Origin: Sclerotinia nivalis
Lineage: Eukaryota; Ascomycota; Leotiomycetes; Helotiales; Sclerotiniaceae
Length of the DNA stretch: 64,000 nucleotides
Reading direction: 5' to 3'
NCBI GenBank assembly: GCA_029531795.1
Contig: JAPEIS010000003.1
Location: 868,001 to 932,000 of the forward strand
How positions within the stretch are numbered: position 1 is the stretch's first letter; the number at the start of each line of letters is the position of its first letter. A program made the translations under genes and the position numbers. This document shows, piece after piece, positions 12,841 through 24,244 of this stretch. Under the pieces are notes generated by a model. It made no database searches. It was not told where the DNA came from and worked only from the letters and a program-made list of their open reading frames with translations.

Positions 12841-14924
12841 AGCTTCATAAGTTGTGGAGCTTTTACATTTATTATTGTTGTCATGACGATTTTTTTGTGG
12901 TATACTTACATATGTTTGACGCAAATAGACGATTGTCACGACGATTATGTCTTTCAAATCATCTCATCTTGTTCAAATTTTAGGACTGGGAATTGGCGCT
13001 TGGAATGGATGACATTATTATATGGAGCCTAGCTGGATTTACTAATGGGTGTAGTCAGCACTTTAAGCTTTTGACCTCTCAGGATCCTTGTTGAGCTGGG
13101 TTATGAATCAAAATTATTTGATGGAATATTTGGGTCGTCTAATTGTGGGAGGGATACTTCGCATGTGGTGATGTTTTTATGGAAATAATTTTATTGTACT
13201 CATGATTTTGGGATGCGATGGATGGAGTATATATACCCAATGGTTTTATTTTATTTTCTATTATGAGATTAGAAATTTATGTATTGATTATAGTAGAATG
13301 TACCTAGTAGTTCTTGACGTGATACTGCGGGTAGTATGTGATGCATACGAAGTAAATCTTCTCATCTCATCAGTTATTGGTCTTCCCTACTACGTTCATA
13401 GCTCGTTGGTCAAGCCACAGCCACTACCGCTCTTAACTGGCTCTACTCCCTTTCCGGTCTCTCGTCTCTCTCTTCTCTCTCTTCACATGGAGATCAATAT
13501 AGCAGGGTTTGGAAATCTAACGAGAAGGGGAAATTATCAAAATGTTCTCCTTTGTGAGTGAGTTTCCGGTTTGAGTTCATTTCTATTTGCGATTTGTGGT
13601 TTGTGGTTTGTGATTTGAGAACTGGTTTGTGAACTGGCTTGTATATATACGGTGTTAACTAATTAATTAGTATATGGATATGGGTGAGGGGTGTATATGA
13701 TGGTGGATGGGGAAGAGGATGGGGAATGTGGATGGGGATGGGGAATTGGGGGGGATGGGAATTCGGTTGTAGGCAGCCTTTGATGGTTAGTTCGGTTTGT
13801 GATTTTGATTTTCGGTTTGTGATTTTCGATAAGTGGTAGTGGAAGTGGTAGTGGTGATGAAGATACTATCTACGTAAATGTAGGTAAGGTTGATAAGGTT
13901 GGTAAGGTAAGTGAAGAAGAGATGAACTTGCGAACTTACGAGGTAAGTTGGCGAGATTAGCGAGGTTAGTTTGGGGATGAGATGATGATCTAGTGATGTA
14001 CCCCGCGTTTACTAAAGAGCATTAGTGGAGGTACCTACTCGAGTAGTAGTACTGTGAGGTTACGTATAATGTTTAGCGGGTGGAAAAGTTCCGTTTTTTT
14101 ATTTGGATTTCGGTTTGGTTTTGTTTTGATCTGGTTGCGTTGTGGCGGGGTTATGGTGGGTTATGGTGTGGGGGCTGGGGTTGAGGTTGGTGTTGGTGTT
14201 GGGGGGACTTGTTGGTGGGATGAGCTGGCCATGGGCAGAGAGAGATGGCGATGGCATGCTTGTATATTCGTCATTTCGGTTTGATTCATGTGTTTATAGT
14301 ATACAGTAGTATAAAGTATATAGTTTCTTCCAAAGATGTTGACATCCTTCAAGGTTGATGTGTTGCTAATCGTTAGTTAAGGCTATGATACTTCGAATTG
14401 GTATACAATCAACGAATAATTGTGACGATGTACTTAACAATGTCTACACTATAGTATCTATAATAGTTCCAAAGTATCGATCGAGCTACTCTAGAATATA
14501 ATGTATTTTGAGATTGCTGGGTTTGAAAGCAGCAGGCAGGCTGTTTCTGTTCGAAGTTAGGTATGATTTTGCGCCTAGGCTTGGGTTGGAGAAGGGGTTG
14601 GGATAGATAGAGTTTATAATTAGGGAACTTCGATGGGATTTTTGGTTGCTTAGCTGGAAGCGGAATAGGGGTATCGGGCTTGGTGCGGTATTCGTCGCGT
14701 AGCTATAGATTTGTAGGAGATCGCACAAGAGTTATAGGACAAGATGTGGGGTTTCTGTGAGGAAATCATTATTTCGGAGATGGTTTTGTGGAATATGTTG
14801 TTTGAACGTGTGGATAAACTGGTTCTTGGTAATCACGGTACTTGCTCCTCTTCTCTTCTCCACCCTATCCCTTGGTTCTTTTCGATAACTTCGCAAAATA
14901 ACAACTAACTGTCCATAGTCCTCT
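12841..14924. other. Gene-free, strand-asymmetric region
   Basis: No supported coding sequence. From about 13560 to 14300 the plus strand is strongly G/T-rich (repeated GGTTTGTG, GGGGATGG, GGTAAG words) and poor in C. From about 14850 the bias flips to C/T. The short open frames here are low-complexity by-products of this bias. Confidence 0.5.
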
Positions 14925-16145
14925 ACACCTCACCATCCTCCTCCTCACAAACCTATATCTTTCTCAAATACCTCACCATCTCTCTCGGCCTTGGTACCCG
15001 CCACCATTACGCCTTCAAAAAAGACGATGTCCTCGCTCTCTCCTCAAAAATATTATCGATACCCCAGTTACTATACAGGGAATCCATTATATTGGAGGTA
15101 TATTAGTCAGTTTGGCTAATCCTGCGTATACGAAAAGAGAGCTGGTGCATCGTTTCAGATATTGTGGGGCGAGAATTATAGTTACGGCAGGGGGTTGTGG
15201 GAGGTTGAGGGAGATTGTGAGGGGAGTGGAGAGGGAGGGGAGGAGGAGGAAGATTGAGGTGCTTGTGCAGGGTGATGAGGTTTCTAGGGGGGGAAGGGAT
15301 TAGGAGTATTTTTGTGGAGGAAGGTCAAAAAGGGAACAGGTATAGTTCTGAACAACCGGATTACCAAAGGGTGTAATGTTAACTCAGATAAATGTAGTAG
15401 CGAATTTGATGCAAGTAGTTTCTCGGAGGGAAAAATGATGCAATAGGATCGAGATCGAATTTTAGTGTTTTACCTTTCTTTCACGCTTATAATATGGCTT
15501 TCATTCCATTCCTTCTTGTACTTCGAATCATCTACTTCAAATTATCACGCAAGAAAACTAATAATCCAGATCTCCAATGCCTCATTCATCTTCCTTTCTA
15601 CCTTGGATTTCTACCATAGTCATGATATCCTTCGCACTACGCACCTTTCCTTCCCTCATCCAGAAATTCACAAGCACATATACATATGCGTTGCTCCTCC
15701 AATAACTATCTACCTGGCAAAAAGTCCGCTCGTGGATGAATACGATATCTCAAATTTGAGAGAAATAATGGCGGGGGCAGCACTGCTGAGTAGAGAGGTA
15801 ATTCATATGGAGAGAGAGAGATTAGGGGTAAGAGTACATCAGGTGTATGGATTGAGTGATATGAGTCCCGTTATGAATATGTAGGTACGATGACCTCCTA
15901 ACATGCATTAGGTTCTAATCGAAATTGAACCTTGAGGATTTGCTAAGTGTGTGGAAATAGCTCGAATGTGAGAACGGTCTCGGTTCTGTAGAACCCCTAT
16001 TACCAACTCTAATCATTAACTTCATATTCCCTACCAATACGGAAGTACCCTTGGGAACAGAAGGAGAGATTTGTATTTCAGACCGAATGTGGTTTTGGTT
16101 TTGAGGTATCATGATAATCCTGATGCTATGGCTAATGCTCTCTTT
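14925..16145 (+). pseudogene. Relic of a 4-coumarate-CoA-ligase-like adenylate-forming enzyme
   Basis: Pieces of one family appear in the right order but in different frames. Near 14960-15060 is a stretch like the N-terminal fold (KKDDVLALSS). At 15107-15200 comes SLANPAYTKRELVHRFRYCGAR, close to the family's ANPAYT-ELxHQLxxSGA. At 15450-15480 is DRDRILVFYLSF, like the DRxLAVLPFYH stretch. At 15690-15880 are VAPPITIYLAKSPLVDEYD, then IMAGAALLSREV and a YGLSDMSPV core (family GAAPLxxEL ... GYGxTExSP). At 16070-16145 is RPNVVL...YHDNPDAMANAL, like GPNVMxGYxxNPEAT. Stops and frameshifts separate the pieces. The P-loop SSGTTGLPKG is not recognisable and the C-terminal lid is missing, so no active enzyme can be made. 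Confidence 0.78.
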
Positions 16146-17413
16146 ATGTCCTCTCCTCCTCCTTCTCCTACTTCTCCTCCTTTTTCTCCTTTGACCTCTT
16201 CTCAACAACCCACCTCCTCTGAATCTCCCCCTCCTCTCTCCTCAAAACATCCATTCTCCAAAACAAAAAATACAAGAATCCCAAGATACAAAAGAAAATA
16301 CGTAATCTTACATAGAACTAACCGACCACACCAAACAAACAACCAACCAATTAAAAACATAAGATACCAGAATATCAGAATATCCAATTACACTCGCCGA
16401 ACTCGCAAGTATCCTATCAAAAAACCATTTTTGAAAAATTATTGTATTGTAGGTAGAAATTTTCGATAAAGAGAGAAATGGAAATTCCTGTCCTGTTGCT
16501 TTTTTGGTAGGGAGTATAAGGTTAAGTGCAGGAGTGCAGGGGATAGAGGAGAGGGGATTCGTATGGGAGGAGGGAAAATGTGGGGGGTTAAAGATGGGAT
16601 AGAGAGTGGGAAATGGGAATGGGTATATTAGAGCGTAAAGTGGGGTTATGAAAGTTTGAGGGGAGGTGTGATTGGTGGAGGGTATTCTGAGAGTGCTAGT
16701 GAGAGGATTTGAGGGGGGTTTTGGAAGAGGGGATTAAGATGGAAGGGAAGGGGAGTGGAAGAATGCGAAATTGCAGCTATAAAATTACGAAATATCTGCA
16801 GCAGTATCTGTTGATTACATAACTACCTCAGTTCGAGGTTGTATATCTTTGTCTACCTAGTAAACATTGAAGTCCCTGCAACTAAGTTGGATGATATGCT
16901 CATAATAGCACAAGTGATTCGGGATAATTTGAAGAGTTGAGGATCAGATTGAACATTATCGTTCCATTACACAAATCAACTCATAGTCCTACAATGAAGA
17001 TTTAATATATGATGCTAATTAGTTGAAATGTTCAGCTTATATTGCAGCAAGTTGACTCAATCGTAAACGTTCAGTATCCAATACTAATTGAGATATTGAA
17101 GTTCTATTGGCTGAAATTGACTATATTTATGTCCAATAATGAACTTTGATGCACAAATCCCAGGGAATCATTGCTCCTCTAAGGTTTGTGGATGAGTAAT
17201 TCATGGCTAATCCATCAAATATGAAAAATACTACCATCTAATTCCCTATGTAGAGCAATCCGAGTGAAATACTGGCACGATTCAAAATGTCGATATTCGC
17301 CTTCGGTACGGTGCAGCATCAAAAATTCCATTGCCTAGCACAACGACACAGTCCATGCTTCACCAACTCCATCCCAACCCATTTTTCCTCCACCCATTCC
17401 CAAAATGCCCAGC
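16146..17413. other. Intergenic, low-complexity
   Basis: Here are a pyrimidine-rich block (16140-16260), an A/C-rich block to about 16440, and a purine- and G-rich block (about 16500-16760). No gene is supported; the open frames are products of the base bias. Confidence 0.45.
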
Positions 17414-18654
17414 CTATTTTTTCCATGTACTCCCCACCGTCGCTGTCGTCGCACAGCCCGCTGGCACCGTATAAACGCGATTCGGATCACTTTCCCAAGT
17501 CGGCGTCCCACTACTCACCACATTCACAAATTTATACTGTACCACCTGTCCAGGCGCCAACATGACCGTTGCTGACCACAATGGATTGGTACTAGTGTAA
17601 CCTGAAGCTGATAATGCTGGTGCGGCCGAAACATCCCAGTTGCCTAGTGCGGCAACCGAGCCGGCGATCTTGATGGTTTGGCCGTAGGTGGTCGTGGCGA
17701 GTTCGTTGAAGGTTACGGGGATGAGAGTGGGGTTTGCGGTGCAGGTTGATGTGACGGCGGTGGTTGTGGATGTTATGAGGGTGCTTGTTGTTGAGGATGT
17801 TTTAGTCGTGGTACTTGAGGAACCGCCACCCGAACCAGCACCCGAACCGGCGACGGCGATATCAGCACATGTTAGATAGATCTGTCCTGTTTGGTAGGAA
17901 TTCCATTTCAATGATATGAGTGTATGATTGGAAGTGATGTTTGGGATCTTGACTTTCTTGGTCACTGTATATCCGCCCGCAATAGATGTATAGCAAGAAC
18001 CTAAAGCGGAATTATCGACACCTTGACATTTAGTCCCGCTGTTGAATTCGTTACAGGTGAACCAGTCGTTTCGGTAACAGGGTTGCCCAGGTGAACAATC
18101 ACCATTATACGCGCAAGTAGCTCCAGTGACATCTGTGCAAGGAAGTAGACCGGCCTCAAAGCAGTCTTCTGCGGCTTGCTTCTCGGCATTAGTGGGGATG
18201 TATCCGGGTGTGATGAGTTTATCTACGATAGATTGATTTTCGCAAATGCGCCAGCTGAACATGCCACCATGATCTCCATTATGGTCGACACACCATTGTA
18301 CGTCGACTACTTGACCTGGTGTATAGGTCACAACAGGAGAATTGCCCCAGTTTGTGGCTGGGAAGTTGTAGTCGACGCTTACGCGGGCATTGTAGCCACA
18401 AGGACCGCTGCGTCCTACGGGAGCGGCATCGAGATCGGGCCAGGCACTGACGGGTTCAAGGATGGTGCATTCAGGACATGTGTCGATGCCAGCCTGTGAT
18501 CGTTAGTCTGGTAATGAAGATGGAATAATGAACTTACTAAATGACCAAGACTGGTCCTACTGGAAGGAATGACCATGTAGCCATGGCAATCTACGACGGG
18601 CAGTAGATTGGCGGCTAGCGCAAGTAGAATGCCAACAAACTTGGACATCGTCAT
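17414..18654 (-). CDS. Starch-active lytic polysaccharide monooxygenase (AA13) with CBM20
   Basis: Two exons, 18654-18538 and 18493-17414, with a 44-bp intron (GTAAGT ... CTAAC ... ACAG), give 398 residues. Residues 1-23 are a signal peptide; cleavage exposes His24 ([11 protein letters not shown]), the N-terminal copper ligand. The second ligand is His114 in [10 protein letters not shown] (mature position 91). The axial Tyr is in QIYLTCAD (mature about 222). These positions match the known AA13 copper site. A GSG/Ser/Thr linker near 254-290 leads to a C-terminal CBM20 starch-binding domain ([37 protein letters not shown]). The secreted enzyme should oxidise alpha-glucans in starch. A TTAAATAA motif lies about 65-70 bp before the ATG. 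All cysteines and ligands look intact. Confidence 0.95.
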
Positions 18655-20186
18655 ATTGTATCTCCTTCGATTACTCCTTTGTACAGTGCCGCTGAGACGG
18701 ATGGAGAAGAAGTGGTTTATTTAAAAGTCAGAGGACTTTTGGCTCTTTATAGTTCTCAGCTTGAACGCAGACTTTAGTGAAGGCAACGAATATGTACAGA
18801 CAACGGACATAAGCATCCTCGGCGACTACCTATGCAATAGGTATGGCCAAATTCCGGAGCCCGAACAGATGAAGAAAAAACAAAAGACTCAAATTACGCC
18901 AAGCCGGTAATATCTGCAGTTCGTGAAAACCATGATCGAACAGCAAAACACGTGTAAGTAGTCCAAAATGCACTTACGTATAGACACTCTGGAATCGAAT
19001 TCTAGCTCCGCTATACAAATTCCTTCGAAGAAGAATATTTCAATCTCACTCATTGCTACTAAAAACAATACCAATGATCTAAATAGGGACAAAGGTAGCC
19101 GTCGATGCCAAACGCAGCATCACAGCAAAAATCTCAGAAAAAGCAACTGCTCTTGCCTCCTCATCTAACTTTCATGACCCCATTCCAGATTGATAATCGA
19201 CTCGACCGCCAAGACGGAAGAAACTCCCCTCATCAATCCATCAACATAGCCCAACCAGCTTACCCGTGTAGCCTGTTCCGGATACTTCAACATCTGTGCC
19301 CTACCTATACAATAAACGTAAATATAGGTACTAATCGGTCCTTCAGAACATCCAGCCAAAATCAAAGTATACTAAAAATAAAAAATAAAGAAGTACACAT
19401 GATGAGAGCAACCCCGTAAAGACTTAACATTCGGTCCTTCTTATAACAACTCGCACCCCGCATTTGCAAAGCGTAGGATCGCCATGCCGGGGTACATGAC
19501 AAAAGAAGCTTCATTTCCGAAATTGACAGATGGAGAACAGATTGACTGTGTACAACGCATGGGGACAAAGGAGTGTCAAAAACGCTACTGGAATCTGGTG
19601 GAAGAATGTGGAGATATAGAGAACTTGGGGAATAAAGTTTGAGGGGCAAGATGTTTGTCCGTAGGTAAGGATCTGGAAATGTTTTTGGTGTGGAGATTGG
19701 CGTGGGGTAACCTTAAATAGTAGTTCAAGAGTCAAGACCTTAGGTCCTGCCTTTGATGGCAGTCCCGTCCATCTGCAGGTAATCTATTGGTTGACCTAGG
19801 TAGTTGAATCTGAGGTTTGGTTACTAGTTAGCATCCTCTCGTTTGCGGGAATGACCGTAAGAGATCTTACTAGCAGAGGGCTGCGTGATTTATGCAAAGT
19901 TATTACTCGAGTAATTTCTCCTGGCATATTTATCCAACATCGACCCCAAGGTTGTGGTTGAAATTCGATCTCATGATTTAGGAGAAATTTTGCTGCATGT
20001 CCACTTGTTCAAAAGAGTGCATCGGTTGCATGATTGCAGGCTGTGAGAATAAATTTTACGTTAAGGATGCCTGAAAACAGACATGTGCGGACGACATCTT
20101 CAATAACATTAGCTATCTACCCACCTCAAATTCCCCGTAACTAACACAATTCTCACACAAACTATCAAATTATCAAACATAATTTC
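18655..20186. other. Intergenic, 1.5 kb
   Basis: This lies between the LPMO start and the 3' end of UTP21, which are on the same strand. No gene is supported. The first few hundred bases should hold the LPMO promoter. Confidence 0.45.
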
Positions 20187-23100
20187 TCAAGTTCTAGGAC
20201 TTCTCAAAAATCCTACTACACCGCCACACCAACCCACCAATTCTCCCAATCTGGCACCTTCCTTTTCTTGTTGTGCTCTCCATTCCATGACTGCATTTCT
20301 TAATTCCCCGCTACTGGCCACTTCTTCATTATGTAATTTTAAGAATACAGCTATCCATGCTTGCACTAATTCGTAATCTTTCTTTTGGGTAAGACGTGAT
20401 GTAAGTGCGTGGACAAAATGAATTAATTCGTTAGATGTAGGTGAGAGAGAGCGAATTTCAAGGTCTGCGGCGGCAGGAGAGAGCGTCTTGAGATGATCTA
20501 TGAACGGTGTGTCTGTAGTGTGTTAGTAGATTGACAATTAAACGAAAGTGGAAAAGGGGTTTTGCAACTTACAATCACCTGATTCACCGCCAGACCGGAG
20601 AGTCACTGTAAAGGAACGTTCAGATGCAACACGATCGAGTTTCATAATTCGTGATCTTTCTGCGGCGCTGTCTGTTGACTTTTCTTCTTGTGTTGATGAG
20701 CCTGCCGCGGAATCGATAGATGGAAGGAAGAAAGGAGCCTTTTCTGGCAATTTTGGTGCCTCCGTAGGCTTATTACGGGCTTTTATAAGATCTAGGTGAA
20801 TAAGGGTTTGCCATCTACTCTTTGGTACCACGCTTAAAGTCATCAAATCTTTGCTCAGCTGATCAAGTGACAGAGCAGGGGCAGCATCCTCAGTATTCTC
20901 GTCCTCGTCTTGAAATGCGCCATCGATGACGTTATGGCCACCTTCTCCAGATACCGTTGGTGCTGTGATCGAAGCGATTTCCTTCTCGGAAATATGCCGA
21001 GTAGGAACGTGGGTGAAAAGAGTTTTGTTGTTCCATATATTAACTCCAACCTGCCCTGCACATGTTGTGGCTAGGAACTCGCCTGTTCCAGAGAAGGCGA
21101 GTGCAGTGCATTGGGTTTCCATTCGCATTGCATCTATGAGATGACCAGTTGGAAGATCCCATACACGAACCACGCAGTCTGTCGAGGCTGAAATGATCCA
21201 TCGCCCATCATTAGAAAAACACATATCATTGATTCCTCCCTGGCATCCCCATAACTCTCTGATGGTCTTTTTAGTCTCAATATCAACAACCCGAATAGAC
21301 AAGTCATCGCACGAAACCGCAATAAGATCATTCGGTGCATGATATCTCATCCCTGTAATAGATGCCATTGGAAACCAGTCAATCTCATCGACTAGGTTAC
21401 CAGTTCCAAATTCCCAGAATTTTATCTTGCCATCGAGGGAGCAACTAATGATATTGCGGTTCAGAGAATCTACCACCACTCCCGTTACAGCCTTTCTGTG
21501 TTTACCAAGTCCAGGTTGGAAGTTCTTTTCCTTCCCGGAAGATATTTCCTTCCCACTCTCGGCAGCCTGTAATTGCTGTATCTTAAACTTTCTCGCCTGT
21601 GCTGGCGTAAGTTTGGAGGGGTATCGTTGTCGGTGAAGTCCAGACTGAAGGTTAAACATATCGAGTCCCCCAGTTTCCGACCCAACGACCGCGAATGTGC
21701 CACAAGGGCTGATTGTAACGCTTCTAACATTTCCTCCATCACCAGTTTCAAATGCCCATCTTCCAGCTTTCTTCCTTCCCCAAAACCACGTTCGTGCAAA
21801 CCTGTCATCTTTGTGGCCAGTAACAACGCTTTCCCAGCCTGTAACACCACTTGCTGTCGCATCCATACCCTTCTTTTGCATATTACCCTTCTGCCAAATT
21901 GCTCCAGTTCCGGGATGTGCACCCATTCCACCGTCGCGATTCAATGAAGATGCTAGACATACGATCTCTGGGGCCTTTAAATCTTCAAGGGTCGTGCTAG
22001 GCTCATTTGCTAATGTGGATTGAGCTAGAATACCCATTTTCTTCGCTTTCTTTCGTATGTTTCCCTGACTTAATTCTGTGCTCTGTCCGTCTTTTCGAAG
22101 ACTCCATCCCCATAAACTGCGATCCCTACCAGCACTTAACAGCCACTTTCCACCGGCATCTGCCCCATCTGCATCGGTAGGTAAAAATTGAAGGTGTGTG
22201 ACTGGTGCAGCGTGCCCACTACGCGAATGCAAGATTCGTGGTATCGGAGAGTAGGGCGCTTCATCAAAGATCCAGGATTTCAAAGAATTATCCAATCCAC
22301 TTGTTACTATGACAGGTTGTCCAGAGAGAAACTCAACTTTACTCAATCCTCCGCTTACCGTCGCGCCGGAGTCGGAAGGCGGGTTATGGGCACCTCGAAG
22401 TACTCCCATAACTCTACCACCACCATTGAGATCCCAGAATGTCACGTCGCCATTGTCTGGCCCTGCCGTTGCCATCACGCCGGGCTTTTTGCCATCCTCT
22501 CCAGCTCCAAGATCATCTGTTCGGAAAGAAATGGATGTAATAGTAGATGCGGATGCGCCGCCATTGAGATGAATGATCGTCTTATCCGTTCGCACATTAT
22601 GAATTATCAGAGGACCTTCAGAGTACGCAATAGCCAGGAGAGATAATGCTGGCGTGGGTTGTAGCGCGGTTACAGCTCCACAGTTTGGACCTGGTGGTAA
22701 GAGGGTGTAGATCAGTTTCCCAGAGCTGACATTCCATATTTCGACTCCACCATCTTTCCTTCCCGCAAATATCTTGTTTAAATATGTTGGCATATTGCAT
22801 ATTCCGCCCGTAAGCTCATTTCCACCCTTCTGCGCCGCAGTAGTATACAAGGTCGTGTAATGCTCATATGTCGAGGTTTTCCATACTTCTATCCTCGTTG
22901 AACAGCATCCTACTATCCAAGTGCCAAAGACCAAAATTTGTTTTATGGGTTCCTTAAGGTCTGCTGGGACTGGTATCTCCTCAATCCTCTTTCCTCTCTT
23001 GAATACACAAAGACCCTGGTGGCCATCATTTTCCTGACCTCCCCATGCTGCGAAGACTTTGTCTTTCCATGCTATCGTAGCCGTTATGTCTGCTGGTGTC

Positions 23101-23421
23101 TGTGGTCTAGTGAGGAAGACAAGGTTGAGTCCTCTTTTGAGGTCGTACGTTTGTAAACATCTTCCTACGGAGGTTGTGATTTGGAATGTGGTTTTACCGA
23201 GTGGTATAGAAGTGAAGGGAACGGAAGTTGAAGATACTAGACCGATTGTCTTATAGAGGTCAGTAATATGATTTAGGATTGGGAGAATCCGGGGGACAAA
23301 CCCGAAATGGAGTAAAGATTCTTGATTCTCTCAAAGTTTTTTTTGGCGCATCAACAACATTCAATTTTTGTCTTTTTACAATTGGACCATCTTGGACACT
23401 GGCAGTAATAGATGAAGGCAT
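20187..23421 (-). CDS. UTP21: SSU processome WD40 protein Utp21 (WDR36)
   Basis: Three exons, 23421-23302, 23249-20573 and 20512-20187, give 1040 residues. Intron 1 (52 bp, GTTTGT ... CTGAC ... TAAG) restores FR-TIGLVSS. Intron 2 (60 bp, GTAAGT ... CTAAC ... ACAG) restores GDYTPFIDHLKTLSP. The N-terminal two-thirds hold WD40 repeats forming a double propeller (for example IISASTDCVVRVWDLPTGH, IEVWK, VTFWDLNGG, IKFWEFGTG). The last about 240 residues are the Utp21-specific domain, starting around SRWQTLIHLDLIKARNKP and ending with ELVGWCGGVVGFLRS. Known role: subunit of the UtpB complex in the nucleolus, needed for processing of pre-18S rRNA. It is divergent from VIP1 with about 0.8 kb between the starts. 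Confidence 0.94.
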
Positions 23422-24244
23422 CTTAGTCCGTTAAGTACACTTCTATATATCGAATGCGCTTGGTTTTGCGGCCCGTTGTTGATAGGAACAAATATGTTCA
23501 AAAGTTAAATAATATTTCTACGAGGAACTTTTTTTTCTTTTGCCGTAGGTTAAGGTTAATCAATTAATCCCTGTAGGTACTGGTGGGTTTGCCGCGCATA
23601 GGCAAATAGTAACAAGGGCGTGGGGAGGTGCCGACCCCCGGCTTATCACTGAAAAAACAGCCCTGTCGTGGTAAGACAGCGATTATTATCATCACACAGT
23701 GCTGCCAGTGCCGGTGCCAGTGCCAATGCCAGTACACTCCAACTTGCTTACCTTGTCCGCAGCCTGTTGACAACCTCTCCCGTCTTCACCCACTCATCCT
23801 CATTTATTATAACATCCATCTCTCCTAGATTTTCAAACTATGGAGAAATGCTCCCCTCTGCTGTCAGTAGGTAGGTAGGTATCTATCTTCCTTTCCATCT
23901 CGAGTATTTTTGATAATGCTACATCATCTTATTCGTCGTCCCTCTTTTTAATGCTTTCTTGCCACATTAATCGTCATCTGCCACGATAAGGCTGTGTAAC
24001 CTTGGAAAATTAAAATAAAAAAAAGAGAACAATATCCTTCTTCTCCTACCAACATACCCTTTCACTTAATTGCCAGCGATCAAATCTTTTTGGATGACAT
24101 CCACTGTAGCCGTAGGCGATTTGTTTCCTTATACCAAATTCCCCTTGCCAAAATTGATATTTCATTTACAAGACTCGAATTGGTGGCAGTCTCCAAAGCT
24201 ACCTACATATCTTAGATACTGATAACAAGTTTCCGCAATGAGTT
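23422..24244. promoter_or_regulatory. Divergent promoter region of UTP21 and VIP1
   Basis: The only space for both promoters. It contains short repeats of GTAGGTAG near 23868-23882, a run of TGCCAGTGCC words at 23702-23732, and a pyrimidine-rich leader toward VIP1. An out-of-frame ATG at 24238 gives a 7-codon upstream frame that overlaps the VIP1 ATG at 24245. Confidence 0.5.

Noticed and set aside
16071..16469. 132-residue frame with Ser/Pro-rich start
   Set aside because: It covers the end of the ligase fossil and then simple C/T and A/C sequence; codon content follows base bias.
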